This document shows positions 1-8,696 of a DNA stretch of 64,000 nt, piece by piece; position 1 is the first letter of the stretch; each line of letters starts with the position of its first letter. The position numbers and the translations under genes are program-made. Source of the stretch: Geodermatophilus sp. DSM 44513. Lineage in GTDB: Bacteria > Actinomycetota > Actinomycetes > Mycobacteriales > Geodermatophilaceae. The stretch covers positions 1,736,001 through 1,800,000 of the forward strand of contig NZ_CP135963.1 of the NCBI RefSeq assembly GCF_032460525.1. Reading direction: 5' to 3'. The notes under the pieces are model-generated. The model saw only the letters and a list, made by a program, of their open reading frames with translations. It had not been told where the DNA came from and did not search any database.

Positions 1-1
1 G

Positions 2-865
2 CCCGCCGAGACCGTCACCGCGGTCAGCGCCGCCGTCGCCGCCCTGGACGAGCCCTACGCGGCCGGGGCGACGGGGCCGGCCGCGTGGTCCTGCGGCGGC
101 CTGGTGCAGGCCGTCTACGCCGCGGCCGGCGTCGACCTCCCGCGCGGTCAGGCGGAGCTCTACGCGGTCACCACCCCGGTCGACCGCGCCGACGTGCTGC
201 CGGGTGACCTGGTCTTCCTCGGCGGGCGGGCGGCCGGGCTGGGCAACGTGGGCATCGCCGTCGACGGGAGCACCGTGCTGGCTGCCGACGCCCGCGCCGG
301 GGCCGTGGTCGTCGGCCGTCCCGCGGCCGAGCGGGTGCTGGCGGTGGGGCGGCCCAGCCTGGGGCAGCGCGCGGCCGTCGCGGCACCGGGACCGTCCGCC
401 GGGGTCCTGCCGGTCGAGTGCGGCGCCGTCCGCCACCCGCCGTCGACGTCCGGGGGGAACGCGTGGGGCGGGTTCCCCAACGGCCTGATCCCGCCGGGCT
501 CGATGTGCTCGCTCGGGGTCGCCGGGCACCTGCTGCGCTGCGACGCCGCGGCTGCCTACCGGGAACTGGCCGCCGCCTTCGCCGTGGCCTTCGGGCGCCC
601 GCTGTGCACCACCGACTCCTACCGGACCTACGCCGCCCAGGTGCGCCTGTACGGGGAGAAGCCGGAGCTGGCCGCCGTGCCGGGCACCAGCGAGCACGGC
701 TGGGGGCTGGCGGTCGACCTGTGCGGCGGGATCGAGCGGTTCGGGACGCCGGAGTACGCCTGGATGGTGGCCGAGGCCGGCCGCTTCGGCTTCGTCCACC
801 CGGGTTGGGCCGACCAGGGCGGTGGGCGCGAGGAGCCCTGGCACTGGGAGTACGCCGGCGGGTGA
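2..865 (+). CDS. NlpC/P60-like and VanY-type D-Ala-D-Ala carboxypeptidase fusion (5' partial)
   Basis: The reading frame is open from the window edge, so the true start lies upstream; 287 residues are visible. The N-terminal part resembles an NlpC/P60 cysteine peptidase, with the nucleophile region WSCGGLVQAVY (Cys at visible residue 31) followed by GDLVF. The usual HVGIY histidine position reads NVGIA, so this domain may be inactive. The C-terminal part is a peptidase M15 (VanY) domain with the zinc motifs SEHGWGLAVD and EPWHWEY intact. The protein is probably exported and trims peptidoglycan stem peptides. The place matches mycobacterial Rv2190c, which has only the NlpC/P60 part as far as I recall. 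Confidence 0.8.
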   Translation, partial: PAETVTAVSAAVAALDEPYAAGATGPAAWSCGGLVQAVYAAAGVDLPRGQAELYAVTTPVDRADVLPGDLVFLGGRAAGLGNVGIAVDGSTVLAADARAGAVVVGRPAAERVLAVGRPSLGQRAAVAAPGPSAGVLPVECGAVRHPPSTSGGNAWGGFPNGLIPPGSMCSLGVAGHLLRCDAAAAYRELAAAFAVAFGRPLCTTDSYRTYAAQVRLYGEKPELAAVPGTSEHGWGLAVDLCGGIERFGTPEYAWMVAEAGRFGFVHPGWADQGGGREEPWHWEYAGG

Positions 866-961
866 GCCGGAAGTGTCGGTGCCCGCTCCTAGCGTCGGGT
901 CCGGATCGAGCGGGGGCCACGGGGCCCGCGACGGGGCCCGGCCAGCAGAGGAGTGACCACC

Positions 962-1306
962 GTGTTCATCGACTGCGACACCTGCACCGCCCGCGGCACC
1001 GGCTGTGGGGGTTGTGTCCTCACCGTGCTGCTGGGGGCGCCGCCGGGCTGGCAGGGGTCCGACCCGGTGGTGGTGCCGCTGGCCGGCCGGCGGGACGACG
1101 GGCTGACCGCCGAGGACGTGGTCGTCGTGCCGCGCCCCGGGACGGTCGTGGAGTTCGACGAGGTGGAGCGCCGCGCCGTCCGGGTGCTGGCCGACGCCGG
1201 GCTGGTGCCCCCGCTGCGCCACCAGGCCCCGCCGCGCGCGGTCCCGGCGCGACGCCCGGCGCCCGGACGGCGGGCCGGCGGCAGCGCCCGGCGGCGCACC
1301 GGCTGA
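962..1306 (+). CDS. small Cys-rich conserved actinobacterial protein
   Basis: The 114-residue product starts MFIDCDTC and carries a CxxC-x6-CxxC cluster at residues 5-18, suggesting a small metal-binding knuckle. The tail is Arg/Pro/Ala rich. The GTG at 962 is preferred because AGAGGAG at 947-953 lies 8 nt upstream; the GTG at 953 lies inside that ribosome-binding site. I recognise it only as a conserved actinobacterial family and cannot assign a function. It sits between the cell-wall peptidase and the M48 protease. Confidence 0.7.
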   Translation: MFIDCDTCTARGTGCGGCVLTVLLGAPPGWQGSDPVVVPLAGRRDDGLTAEDVVVVPRPGTVVEFDEVERRAVRVLADAGLVPPLRHQAPPRAVPARRPAPGRRAGGSARRRTG

Positions 1307-1341
1307 CCCCACGGGGGGCGGTGAGGGCGGGCGGGTCCTCC

Positions 1342-1347
1342 TAGGAT
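1342..1347 (+). promoter_or_regulatory. -10 element TAGGAT of a leaderless gene
   Basis: TAGGAT ends 7 nt before the GTG at 1355, so transcription should start at or next to the first base of the start codon of the M48 protease gene. No ribosome-binding site lies between them. Confidence 0.7.
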
Positions 1348-1354
1348 CGGTCGG

Positions 1355-2623
1355 GTGAGTCCTCGCCGGGCCGCGCTGCTGGCCGCGGTCGTGCTCGGCG
1401 GCGTGCTCGTGGTGGTCCTCGCGGTGGTCCCGCCCTGGACGCTGCTGGCCGAGCCGGCCGGCGGGCGCACCCCGGCCGACCCGTCGACGGTCCTCCCGCC
1501 GGAGGCGCTCGCGCGGGCGGAGGCCTTCGCCGCCGCCCTGCGCCCGGCCTCCCTCACCTCGCTGGTGCTCGGCCTGGCCGTCTCCGCCGTCCTCGGCCTG
1601 ACCCCGCTCGGGGCCCGGCTGGTGCGCGCCGTGGCCCGGCCCGCGGGCGGCGGGCCGACCGCCCAGGTGCTGCTCGGCACGGCCGCCGTGGTCGTCGCCG
1701 GCCGGCTCGCCACGCTGCCGGTCTCGGCGTACGCCGAGGTGGTCCGCCACCGCTACGGGCTGTCCACCCGCGGCTGGGGGCTGTGGCTGCGCGACGTCGC
1801 CGTGTCCACCGCCATCGGCGCCGCGGTCACCGCACTGGCGCTGCTGGGCTTCCTGTGGCTGGTCCGCCGGGCGCCGCGCACCTGGTGGGCGTGGGCGGCC
1901 GGCGTGGCGGCCGGCCTGGTCGTCGTCGGCTCCTTCCTCTACCCGGTGGTCGTGGAGCCGGCCTTCAACCGCTTCCAGCCGCTGCCCGCCGGTGAGCTGC
2001 GCACCCGGCTGCTGGACCTCGCGGCGGAGAACGGCACCCCGGTGCAGGACGTGCTGGTCTCCGACGCCTCCCGCCGGACCACCGCGCTGAACGCCTACGT
2101 CTCCGGCTTCGGCTCCACCCGCCGCGTCGTCGTCTACGACACCACCCTCGACCGGCTGCCCGAGGACGGCGTGGCCTCGATCGTGGCGCACGAGCTCGGC
2201 CACGTCGTGCACCGCGACGTGCTCACCGGCACGCTGATCGGGGCGCTGGGCGCGGCCGCGGCCGTGGCGCTGTCCGGGTGGCTGCTGTCCTGGACACCGC
2301 TGCTGCGCCGCGCCGGCGCGACCTCGCCGGGTGACCCGGCGGTCGTCCCGCTGGTGCTGCTCCTGCTGTCGGTGGGCGGGCTGCTCGGCACCCCGGTGCA
2401 GAACCTGGTGTCGCGGCAGGTGGAGGCGCGCGCGGACCTGCGCGCCCTGGAGCTGACCGGCGACGCCCGCGCGTTCGTCGAGATGCAGCGGCAGCTCTCG
2501 ACCAGCAACCTGAGCGACCCGGACCCGCCCACCGCCTGGCACTGGTTCTTCGGGTCGCACCCGACCGCGGCGCAGCGGATCGCCTTCGCGGAGGACTGGC
2601 AGCGGCTGCAGGACGCCGGGTGA
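1355..2623 (+). CDS. M48 family (Ste24/HtpX-like) membrane metallopeptidase
   Basis: This 422-residue integral membrane protein has the zinc motif HELGH at residues 279-283. A glutamate in the EARAD stretch near residue 357 is the likely third ligand. Hydrophobic segments lie near residues 5-30, 65-90, 105-125, 145-165, 175-195 and on both sides of the catalytic loop, as in Ste24/CAAX-type proteases. It probably cleaves membrane or misfolded proteins on the cytoplasmic side. The GTG start fits the leaderless promoter at 1342. Its stop overlaps the next gene by 4 nt (GTGA), so the pair is translationally coupled. Confidence 0.88.
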   Translation: MSPRRAALLAAVVLGGVLVVVLAVVPPWTLLAEPAGGRTPADPSTVLPPEALARAEAFAAALRPASLTSLVLGLAVSAVLGLTPLGARLVRAVARPAGGGPTAQVLLGTAAVVVAGRLATLPVSAYAEVVRHRYGLSTRGWGLWLRDVAVSTAIGAAVTALALLGFLWLVRRAPRTWWAWAAGVAAGLVVVGSFLYPVVVEPAFNRFQPLPAGELRTRLLDLAAENGTPVQDVLVSDASRRTTALNAYVSGFGSTRRVVVYDTTLDRLPEDGVASIVAHELGHVVHRDVLTGTLIGALGAAAAVALSGWLLSWTPLLRRAGATSPGDPAVVPLVLLLLSVGGLLGTPVQNLVSRQVEARADLRALELTGDARAFVEMQRQLSTSNLSDPDPPTAWHWFFGSHPTAAQRIAFAEDWQRLQDAG

Positions 2624-3741
2624 GGACGCTGGTCGTCACCAACGACTTCCCCCCGCGCCAGGGCGGCATCCAGACCTTCGTCGCCGCCCTGCTCGCCCGC
2701 CGCCCGCCGGAGTCCCTGGTCGTGCTCGCCTCGCGCTCCCCGGGCTGGCAGGCCCACGACGCGGAGCTGCCCTACGAGGTGGTGCGGCACCCGACCGGCG
2801 TGCTGCTGCCCACCCCCGGCGTGGCGCGGGCGGCGGCCCGGCTGGCCCGCCGGCACGGCTGCGACACCGCCTTCTTCGGCGCCGCCGCGCCCCTGGGGCT
2901 GCTCGCGCCGGTGCTCCGCGACGCCGGGGTGCGCCGCCTGGTCGGGGCCACGCACGGCCACGAGACCGGCTGGGTGGCGCTGCCGGGGGCCCGGCAGGTG
3001 CTGCGCCGGATCGCCTCCGGGCTGGACGTGCTGACCTACATCAGCGACTACACGCGCGGGCGGCTGGCCCCGGCGCTGGGCGCGCTGACCCGGATGGCGC
3101 AGCTGTCCCCGGGGGTCGACGTCGACCGGTTCACCCCGGCCGCCGACGGCACCGGCGTGCGCGCGCGGTACGGGCTGGGGGAGGCGCCGGTCGTCGTCTG
3201 CGTGTCCCGGCTGGTGCCGCGCAAGGGCCAGGACGTGCTGGTGGCGGCGTGGCCGCGGGTGCTCGCCGGCCACCCCGGCGCCCGGCTGCTGCTGGTGGGC
3301 GGCGGCCCGCTGGAGGAGCGGCTGCGCCGGGCGGTCGCCGAGCGGGGGCTGACGGGCTCGGTCGTCCTCACCGGCCCGGTGGCGCCGGACCGGCTGCCGG
3401 CCTACTACGCGGCCGGTGACGTGTTCGCCATGCCCTGCCGCACCCGGCGGGCCGGCCTGGACGTCGAGGGCCTGGGCATGGTCTACCTGGAGGCGGCCGC
3501 CTGCGGGCGCCCGGTGGTGGCCGGCACCTCCGGCGGGGCACCGGAGACCGTCCGGGAGGGCGTGACCGGGCACGTCGTCGCCGACCCGCGCTCGCCGCAG
3601 GCGCTGGCCGCCGTCCTCACCGGCCTGCTCGACGACCCGCAGCGCGCCCGCCGGATGGGCGCGGCCGGCCGGGCCTGGGTCGAGCAGCGGTGGTCCTGGA
3701 CCTCGATCGCGGCGACCTTCGCGGGGCTGCTCACCCCGTGA
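2620..3741 (+). CDS. pimB: GT4 glycosyltransferase, PimB-type phosphatidylinositol mannoside mannosyltransferase
   Basis: This 373-residue GT-B fold enzyme has the N-terminal signature TNDFPPRQGGIQ, a HGHE motif near residue 110, and the GT4 C-terminal elements SRLVPRKGQD (donor loop) and EGLGMVYLEAAACG. In actinobacteria this family, Rv2188c in M. tuberculosis, adds the second mannose to phosphatidylinositol monomannoside on the cytoplasmic face. The neighbours (peptidase, fadD15, SRPBCC) repeat the mycobacterial order, which supports PimB over other GT4 roles. The GTG start overlaps the upstream stop. Confidence 0.82.
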   Translation: MRTLVVTNDFPPRQGGIQTFVAALLARRPPESLVVLASRSPGWQAHDAELPYEVVRHPTGVLLPTPGVARAAARLARRHGCDTAFFGAAAPLGLLAPVLRDAGVRRLVGATHGHETGWVALPGARQVLRRIASGLDVLTYISDYTRGRLAPALGALTRMAQLSPGVDVDRFTPAADGTGVRARYGLGEAPVVVCVSRLVPRKGQDVLVAAWPRVLAGHPGARLLLVGGGPLEERLRRAVAERGLTGSVVLTGPVAPDRLPAYYAAGDVFAMPCRTRRAGLDVEGLGMVYLEAAACGRPVVAGTSGGAPETVREGVTGHVVADPRSPQALAAVLTGLLDDPQRARRMGAAGRAWVEQRWSWTSIAATFAGLLTP

Positions 3742-3750
3742 CGGTCTCCC

Positions 3751-5562
3751 TCAGTGCGAGGCCGCCGGGTCCCGCTGGTAGAGCGCCTCGACCTCGGCGT
3801 CGAACTCCTTGAGCACCACGGAGCGCTTGAGCTTCAGGCTCGGCGTCAGCATCCCGTTGCCCTCGGTGAAGTCCGCGCCCAGCACCCGGTAGCGCTTGAT
3901 CGCCTCGGCCTGCGACACCGCCCGGTTGGCCTCCGCGACCGCGGCGTCCAGCTCCGCGCGGACGTCGGGGTCGTCGGCCAGCTGGGCGGCGGTGAGGCCG
4001 GCGTCCTTGCCCTTGCTCGTCAGCCACAGCGGCAGGGCCTCCTCGTCGAGGGTGACCAGGGCGGCGATGAAGGGCCGCTGGTCGCCGACCACGATGCACT
4101 GGCTGACCAGGCGGTGGGCGCGCAGCCGGTCCTCGAGGACGGCGGGGGCGACGTTCTTGCCGCCCGCCGTCACCAGGATCTCCTTCTTGCGCCCGGTGAT
4201 CCGCACGAAGCCGTCGGCGTCGATCTCGCCCAGGTCGCCGCTGTGGAACCAGCCGTCGGCGTCGATGGCCTCCGCGGTGGCGTCGGGGTTGCGCCAGTAG
4301 CCGCGCATGACGATGCCGCCGCGGATGAGGATCTCCCCGTCGTCGGCGGTGGCGAAGGAGACGCCGGGCAGCGGCCGGCCCACGGTGCCGACGCGCAGCG
4401 CGCCGTCGTGGTTCACCGACGCGGCGGCGGTGGTCTCGGTCAGGCCGTAGCCCTCGTAGACGGTGACGCCGATGCCGCGGAAGAAGTGGCCGAGCCGCTC
4501 GCCGAGCGGGGCGCCGCCGGCGATCGCGCCCAGGCAGCGGCCGCCGAGGGCGGCGCGCAGCTTGCCGTAGACCAGCCGGTCGAACAGCGCGTGCTGCACG
4601 CGCAGCGCCAGGCCCGCACCGCCGGTGTCCTGGGCGCGGGACCAGTCGATCGCCACCTGGGCTGCCCGGTCGAAGACGCGGCCCTTGCCGTCGGCCTCGG
4701 CCTTGGCCTTGGCGCCGTTGAAGACCTTCTCGAACACCCGCGGCACGGCGAGCACGAACGTCGGGCGGAACTCCCCGAGGTCCTGCACCAGGTTCCGCAC
4801 GTCCGGCGTGTGGCCGATGACGGTGCGCGTCTTGACGGCGCCGACCTGCATGACCCGCGCCAGCACGTGGGCCAGCGGGATGAACAGCAGCAGCGAGCCG
4901 TCCGGGTTCATGAACCGGCCGAGCAGGGCCATGCCGTTGCCGACCTCGAACAGGAAGTTGCGGTGGGTGAGCTCGCAGCCCTTGGGCCGCCCGGTCGTCC
5001 CGCTGGTGTAGATCAGCGTGGCCGCGCTGTCGGCGGTCAGCGTCGCGCGGCGGGCGGCCAGCTCGTCGTCCGGCACGCCCTGCCCGGCGACGGTGAGCGT
5101 GCCGAGGGCGTCGTCGTCGATGACGAAGACGGCGGCGAGGTCCGGTGCCTGGTCGCGGACGGAGGCCACCGCCGCGGCGTGCTCGTCGCGCTCCACGACG
5201 GCGACGGTGGCGCCGGAGTCCGACAGGATCCAGGCCACCTGGTCGGCGCTGGAGGTCTCGTAGACCGGGACGACGACGCCACCGGCGGTCCAGATGGCGA
5301 AGTCGAGGACGGTCCACTCGTAGCGGGTCCTGGCCTGCAGGGCGACGCGGTCGCCGGCGGCGACACCGGAGGCGATGAGGCCCTTGGCCACGCCGCGGAC
5401 CTGCTCGCCGAACTCCCGCCAGGTCACGTCGACCCAGCGGCCGTCCACCCGGCGGCGCAGCCCGGTCTCCTCGCCGTGCCGGGTGACGTTCTCCACCAGC
5501 ATGTCGGTCAGGGCCTCGTCGGGGCCCACCTCGGTGGTCGCGGGGACGCTGAACTCGCGCAC
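3751..5562 (-). CDS. fadD15: long-chain fatty-acid-CoA ligase (FadD15-like)
   Basis: The protein has 603 residues and belongs to the AMP-forming acyl-CoA synthetases. It has the P-loop YTSGTTGRPKG, the GYGLTE motif, and the SGDLGEID and GRKKE motifs at the hinge and C-terminal subdomain. It activates fatty acids to acyl-CoA through an acyl-adenylate. The GTG at 5562 is chosen because GGAGAGGA lies just upstream; the longer open frame to 5655 has no support. It converges on pimB with only 9 nt between stops, and its place matches Rv2187. Confidence 0.9.
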   Translation of the reverse strand: MREFSVPATTEVGPDEALTDMLVENVTRHGEETGLRRRVDGRWVDVTWREFGEQVRGVAKGLIASGVAAGDRVALQARTRYEWTVLDFAIWTAGGVVVPVYETSSADQVAWILSDSGATVAVVERDEHAAAVASVRDQAPDLAAVFVIDDDALGTLTVAGQGVPDDELAARRATLTADSAATLIYTSGTTGRPKGCELTHRNFLFEVGNGMALLGRFMNPDGSLLLFIPLAHVLARVMQVGAVKTRTVIGHTPDVRNLVQDLGEFRPTFVLAVPRVFEKVFNGAKAKAEADGKGRVFDRAAQVAIDWSRAQDTGGAGLALRVQHALFDRLVYGKLRAALGGRCLGAIAGGAPLGERLGHFFRGIGVTVYEGYGLTETTAAASVNHDGALRVGTVGRPLPGVSFATADDGEILIRGGIVMRGYWRNPDATAEAIDADGWFHSGDLGEIDADGFVRITGRKKEILVTAGGKNVAPAVLEDRLRAHRLVSQCIVVGDQRPFIAALVTLDEEALPLWLTSKGKDAGLTAAQLADDPDVRAELDAAVAEANRAVSQAEAIKRYRVLGADFTEGNGMLTPSLKLKRSVVLKEFDAEVEALYQRDPAASH

Positions 5563-5635
5563 GCCTCGTCCTCTCCTGCCCGCGCGGGGCCGGGCGCCGT
5601 CGCCCGGCACCCGGTGCCGGGGCCGTCTCGGGGCG

Positions 5636-5641
5636 AATCTA
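5636..5641 (-). promoter_or_regulatory. probable -10 element TAGATT for fadD15
   Basis: Read on the minus strand, TAGATT lies about 75 nt upstream of the GTG at 5562. It would give a leader of about 65 nt that contains a GC-rich hairpin (GGGCGCCGTCGCCC region at 5590-5607). It is divergent to the leaderless promoter at 5708. Confidence 0.5.
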
Positions 5642-5707
5642 GCCGCTGTCCCCACCCCGGAGGAGGGTGCGCCGCCGTCGCCACCCGCCCGGGTGGGGGC
5701 CAGCGGC

Positions 5708-5713
5708 TAGCCT
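5708..5713 (+). promoter_or_regulatory. -10 element TAGCCT of a leaderless gene
   Basis: TAGCCT ends exactly 7 nt before the ATG at 5721. It fixes the start of the SRPBCC gene, because the longer open frame from 5667 would begin upstream of the promoter. Confidence 0.7.
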
Positions 5714-5720
5714 GCTGCGC

Positions 5721-6155
5721 ATGGCCGACCAGTCCACCCAGTCGATCGCGGTCGCGGCCCCGCCGGCCGACGTCATGGCGGTCATCGCGGACTTCCCCTC
5801 CTATCCGGAGTGGGTCGCCGCGGCCCGGCGGGTCGAGGTGCTGGAGACCGGGCCGGACGGCCGGGCCCGCCGGGTGCACTTCGTGCTGGACGCCGGCGCG
5901 GTGAAGGACGACTACGTCCTGGACTACACGTGGGACGGCGACCGGCGGGTGTCCTGGCAGCTGGTGCGGGGTCAGATGCAAAAGCGGCAGGAGGGCTCCT
6001 ACACCCTCGCCGAGACCGCGCCGGGCAGCACCGAGGTCACCTACGCGATCGCCATCGACCTGACCATCCCGATGCTCGGGATGGTCAAGCGCAAGGCGGA
6101 GAAGGTCATCCTCGACACGGCGCTCAAGGAGCTCAAGAAGCGCGTGGAGAGCTAG
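5721..6155 (+). CDS. SRPBCC / polyketide cyclase-like lipid-binding protein (Rv2185c type)
   Basis: The 144-residue protein has the START-like helix-grip pattern: a first strand (QSIAVAAPPADVMAVIADF), the YPEWV turn, and a long C-terminal helix ending KRKAEKVILDTALKELKKRVE. Such proteins bind a hydrophobic ligand. Rv2185c (TB16.3) is the mycobacterial counterpart at this position and its ligand is not known to me. The ATG is set by the leaderless promoter. The gene precedes the ArsA-like ATPase by 7 nt, so the two are probably co-transcribed. Confidence 0.82.
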   Translation: MADQSTQSIAVAAPPADVMAVIADFPSYPEWVAAARRVEVLETGPDGRARRVHFVLDAGAVKDDYVLDYTWDGDRRVSWQLVRGQMQKRQEGSYTLAETAPGSTEVTYAIAIDLTIPMLGMVKRKAEKVILDTALKELKKRVES

Positions 6156-6162
6156 GCGGCCG

Positions 6163-7317
6163 GTGCGCACGCTCCTGCTCACCGGCCCCGGCGGGGCCGG
6201 CACGTCCACCCTGGCCGCGGCCACCGCCCTCCGCGCCGCCGCGGCCGGCGGCCGCACCCTGCTGCTCCGGCGTCCCGGCTGCGGACCGGCCGGCCTGGAC
6301 GCCGTGCCCGGGCTCGTCGTGGACGCCGTGACGCCGCTGGGCGCGGTCGAGTCGCTGTGGGCGTCGGCCGACGACGTGCTGGCCGCCGTCCCGGGTCTGA
6401 CGCCGCCCCCGCCGAGCTCGGTGGTGCCCGTGCCCGGCGCCGGGCAGCTGGCGCTGCTCGCCCGGGTGGCCCGCGCCGCGGCCGGCGACGAGGCCGACAC
6501 GGTGGTCGTCGACGCCGGCCCGCTGGAGGACGGCGTGGCGCTGGTCGGCCTGCCCGCCGCCCTGCGCTGGTGGCTGGACCAGGCGCTGCCCACCCGGCTG
6601 CGCGTGCTGGCCGCGGTCCGGACCGCGGCGGTGCGCTCCGGCACGGTGGTGCGCGGCCCGCTCGACACCGTCCTGGACGCCCTGCCCGCGGTGGACGCCG
6701 CGTTGGGCCGGCTCGTGCTCGACGACCCAGCCGCCGTCGAGGTCCGGCTGGTGGCCCAGGCGCGCGCCTCCGCCGTCCCGGCGCTGCGGCGCGCGGTGAC
6801 CGCCCTGGCGCTGCACGGCCAGCAGCCGGCCGCCGTCCTCGCCCGGGTGCTGCCCGGCGGCGGGCCGGGGGAGTGGTGGGCGGGCCGCGCCGCCGAGCAG
6901 GAGCGCGCGCTGGCCGGCCTGGCCGAGCTGGCGCCCCTGCACCGGGTCCGGGAGACCGCGGCGGAGCCGGCCGGCATCGAGGCGCTGGCCGGCCTCCTGC
7001 CGCCGGGGGACGGCGCGGCGCCGGTCGCCCTGCTGCCCTCGGTGAACCGCCGCGAGGGGCGGCGCCGGCTGGTGCTGCCGCTGCCCTTCGCCGAGCGGGA
7101 GGGCCTGGACCTGACCCGCTGGCAGGACGACCTGGTCGTCACCGTGGCCGGCGCCCGCCGGTCGCTGCGCCTGGACTCCCTGCTGCGCCGCTGCGTGGTC
7201 ACCGGCGGCACCCTCGCCGACGCCGGCACCCCGCGGGCGCGGCTGGAGGTCACCTTCACACCCGATCCGCAGCAGTGGCCGGCCGACCTGCTGGCCGCCG
7301 AGGGGAGCAGCTCGTGA
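6163..7317 (+). CDS. ArsA-like P-loop ATPase with degenerate Walker A (Rv2184c type)
   Basis: The 384-residue protein keeps the ArsA/GET3 layout: an N-terminal P-loop, a VVVDAGPLEDG-like switch near residue 110, and a C-terminal ArsA/HSP20-like beta domain (LVLPLPF and DLVVTVAGARRSL near residues 305-345). The P-loop reads GPGGAGTST. Both the signature lysine and the Walker A lysine of ArsA are replaced, so ATP hydrolysis is doubtful. Arsenite cysteines are not evident, so this is not an arsenic pump. It is coupled by GTGA overlap to the next small gene. Confidence 0.75.
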   Translation: MRTLLLTGPGGAGTSTLAAATALRAAAAGGRTLLLRRPGCGPAGLDAVPGLVVDAVTPLGAVESLWASADDVLAAVPGLTPPPPSSVVPVPGAGQLALLARVARAAAGDEADTVVVDAGPLEDGVALVGLPAALRWWLDQALPTRLRVLAAVRTAAVRSGTVVRGPLDTVLDALPAVDAALGRLVLDDPAAVEVRLVAQARASAVPALRRAVTALALHGQQPAAVLARVLPGGGPGEWWAGRAAEQERALAGLAELAPLHRVRETAAEPAGIEALAGLLPPGDGAAPVALLPSVNRREGRRRLVLPLPFAEREGLDLTRWQDDLVVTVAGARRSLRLDSLLRRCVVTGGTLADAGTPRARLEVTFTPDPQQWPADLLAAEGSSS

Positions 7318-7619
7318 CCGACGGACCGGACTGGGTGGAGCAGGCCCGCCGGCTGGTGACCGGCCTGGGCCAGACCGTGGGGCAGGCCCTGCGGGAGGGG
7401 GAGACCGGTGCCGCCCACGGCGCGGACTGCCGCTGGTGCCCGGTGTGCCAGGTCGCGGCCGTGGTGCGCGGTGAGCGACCCGAGGTGACCGACGCGCTGG
7501 CCGACGTCCTCACCGCCGCGGCGGCCGCGCTGCGCAGCGTCGCCGAGCCCCCGCCCGCCCCCGAGGAGCACCCGGCGGAGGAGCCGAGGCCGCCCGTCCA
7601 GCACATCGAGATCGCCTGA
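7314..7619 (+). CDS. small conserved protein with CxxCPxC motif (Rv2183c-like position)
   Basis: The GTG at 7314 overlaps the stop of the ATPase gene and gives 101 residues. An amphipathic N-terminus is followed by CRWCPVCQ near residues 38-45, then a helix and an acidic Pro/Glu-rich tail. The cysteine cluster may bind zinc. Its position after the ArsA-like gene is conserved in actinobacteria. The function is unknown. The frame also extends upstream to 6357, but that part is a shadow of the ATPase gene. Confidence 0.75.
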   Translation: MTDGPDWVEQARRLVTGLGQTVGQALREGETGAAHGADCRWCPVCQVAAVVRGERPEVTDALADVLTAAAAALRSVAEPPPAPEEHPAEEPRPPVQHIEIA

Positions 7620-8624
7620 GTGGCGCGCGCCCACCCCGCCGCCGACCTGCCCGCGCTGGGCATCGACATCGGCGGCACGAAGGTGGCCGGCGGCGTCGTC
7701 GCCCCGGACGGGACGGTGCTGGCCACCGCGCGCCGGGCGACCCCCGGCTCCTCGGTGACCGAGACCGAGGACGCCATCGCCGCGGTCGTCGACCTGCTGG
7801 CCCGCGGTCACGACGGGCCGCTGGCCGGCGTCGGGGTGGGCGCCGCCGGCTGGTTCGACCGCACGGGTGACACGGTGCTGTTCAGCCCGCACCTGGCCTG
7901 GCGGCACTCCACCCTGCGCAAGGACCTCGAGGGCCGGCTGCAGCGCCCCATGTGGGTGGGCAACGACGCCGACGCCGCCGCCTGGGCGGAGTACCGCTAC
8001 GGCGCCGCCCGGGGGGCCGACCTCGCGCTGATGGTCACCCTGGGCACCGGCATCGGCGGCGGGATCGTCGTGGACGGCCGGCTGCAGCGCGGCTCGCACG
8101 GGGTCGCGGGGGAGTGGGGCCACATGCGGGTCGTGCCGGACGGGCGGCTGTGCGCGTGCGGCAACCGCGGCTGCTGGGAGCAGTACGCCAGCGGAACCGC
8201 GCTCGGCCAGACCGCGCGCGAGGTGGCCCGCAGCTCACCGGCCGCCGCCGCGCTGCTGCTGGAGCGGGTGGACGGCGACCCCGACCGGCTTACCGGCGAG
8301 CACGTGGCCACCGCCGCCTCCGACGGCGACCCGCTGGCCCTGGAGCTGCTGGCCGAGGTCGGTTCCTGGCTGGGGCAGGGGATCGCCGACCTGGCCGCCG
8401 TCCTGGACCCGGAGGTCGTGGTCATCGGCGGCGGGGTCAGCGTGCTGGGGGAGATGCTGCTCGGCCCGGCCCGCGACCGGCTGGAGCGGGCCCTGCCCGG
8501 CCGCGGCTTCCGCCCCGGCCCGCGGGTGGTGGCCGCCCGGCTGGGTGCCCAGGCCGGGCTGGTCGGTGCCGCCGACCTGGTCCGCCGCGCCGTCGCCGAG
8601 GAGAGAGCTCCCGGTCGATCATGA
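7620..8624 (+). CDS. glkA: ROK family glucokinase
   Basis: The 334-residue protein has the ASKHA phosphate-1 motif DIGGTK near residue 16, WVGNDADAAAWAE, the GTGIGGGIVVDG adenosine-side motif and the ROK zinc site CACGNRGCWEQ. It should phosphorylate glucose with ATP, or possibly polyphosphate. Streptomyces GlkA (SCO2126) lies in the same neighbourhood, which supports the assignment and a role in carbon-source signalling. The GTG directly follows the previous TGA, so the four genes from 5721 form one probable operon. Confidence 0.88.
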   Translation: MARAHPAADLPALGIDIGGTKVAGGVVAPDGTVLATARRATPGSSVTETEDAIAAVVDLLARGHDGPLAGVGVGAAGWFDRTGDTVLFSPHLAWRHSTLRKDLEGRLQRPMWVGNDADAAAWAEYRYGAARGADLALMVTLGTGIGGGIVVDGRLQRGSHGVAGEWGHMRVVPDGRLCACGNRGCWEQYASGTALGQTAREVARSSPAAAALLLERVDGDPDRLTGEHVATAASDGDPLALELLAEVGSWLGQGIADLAAVLDPEVVVIGGGVSVLGEMLLGPARDRLERALPGRGFRPGPRVVAARLGAQAGLVGAADLVRRAVAEERAPGRS

Positions 8625-8667
8625 GGTCCGGGGAGCGACGCGCCGGTTGTCCTCGGGGTGTCGGCTC

Positions 8668-8687
8668 CCGACGTCCGTGATCGTCGG
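8668..8687. terminator. small hairpin between convergent genes
   Basis: CCGACG and CGTCGG flank an 8-nt loop in the 72-nt gap between glkA and the convergent membrane protein gene. It may act as a bidirectional terminator. No T-tract is present. Confidence 0.35.
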
Positions 8688-8696
8688 AGACCCGCG

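Noticed and set aside
6163..7317. Arsenite-transporting ATPase
   Set aside because: Metal-binding cysteines and Walker A lysine are absent and there is no ars gene nearby; the position matches Rv2184c.
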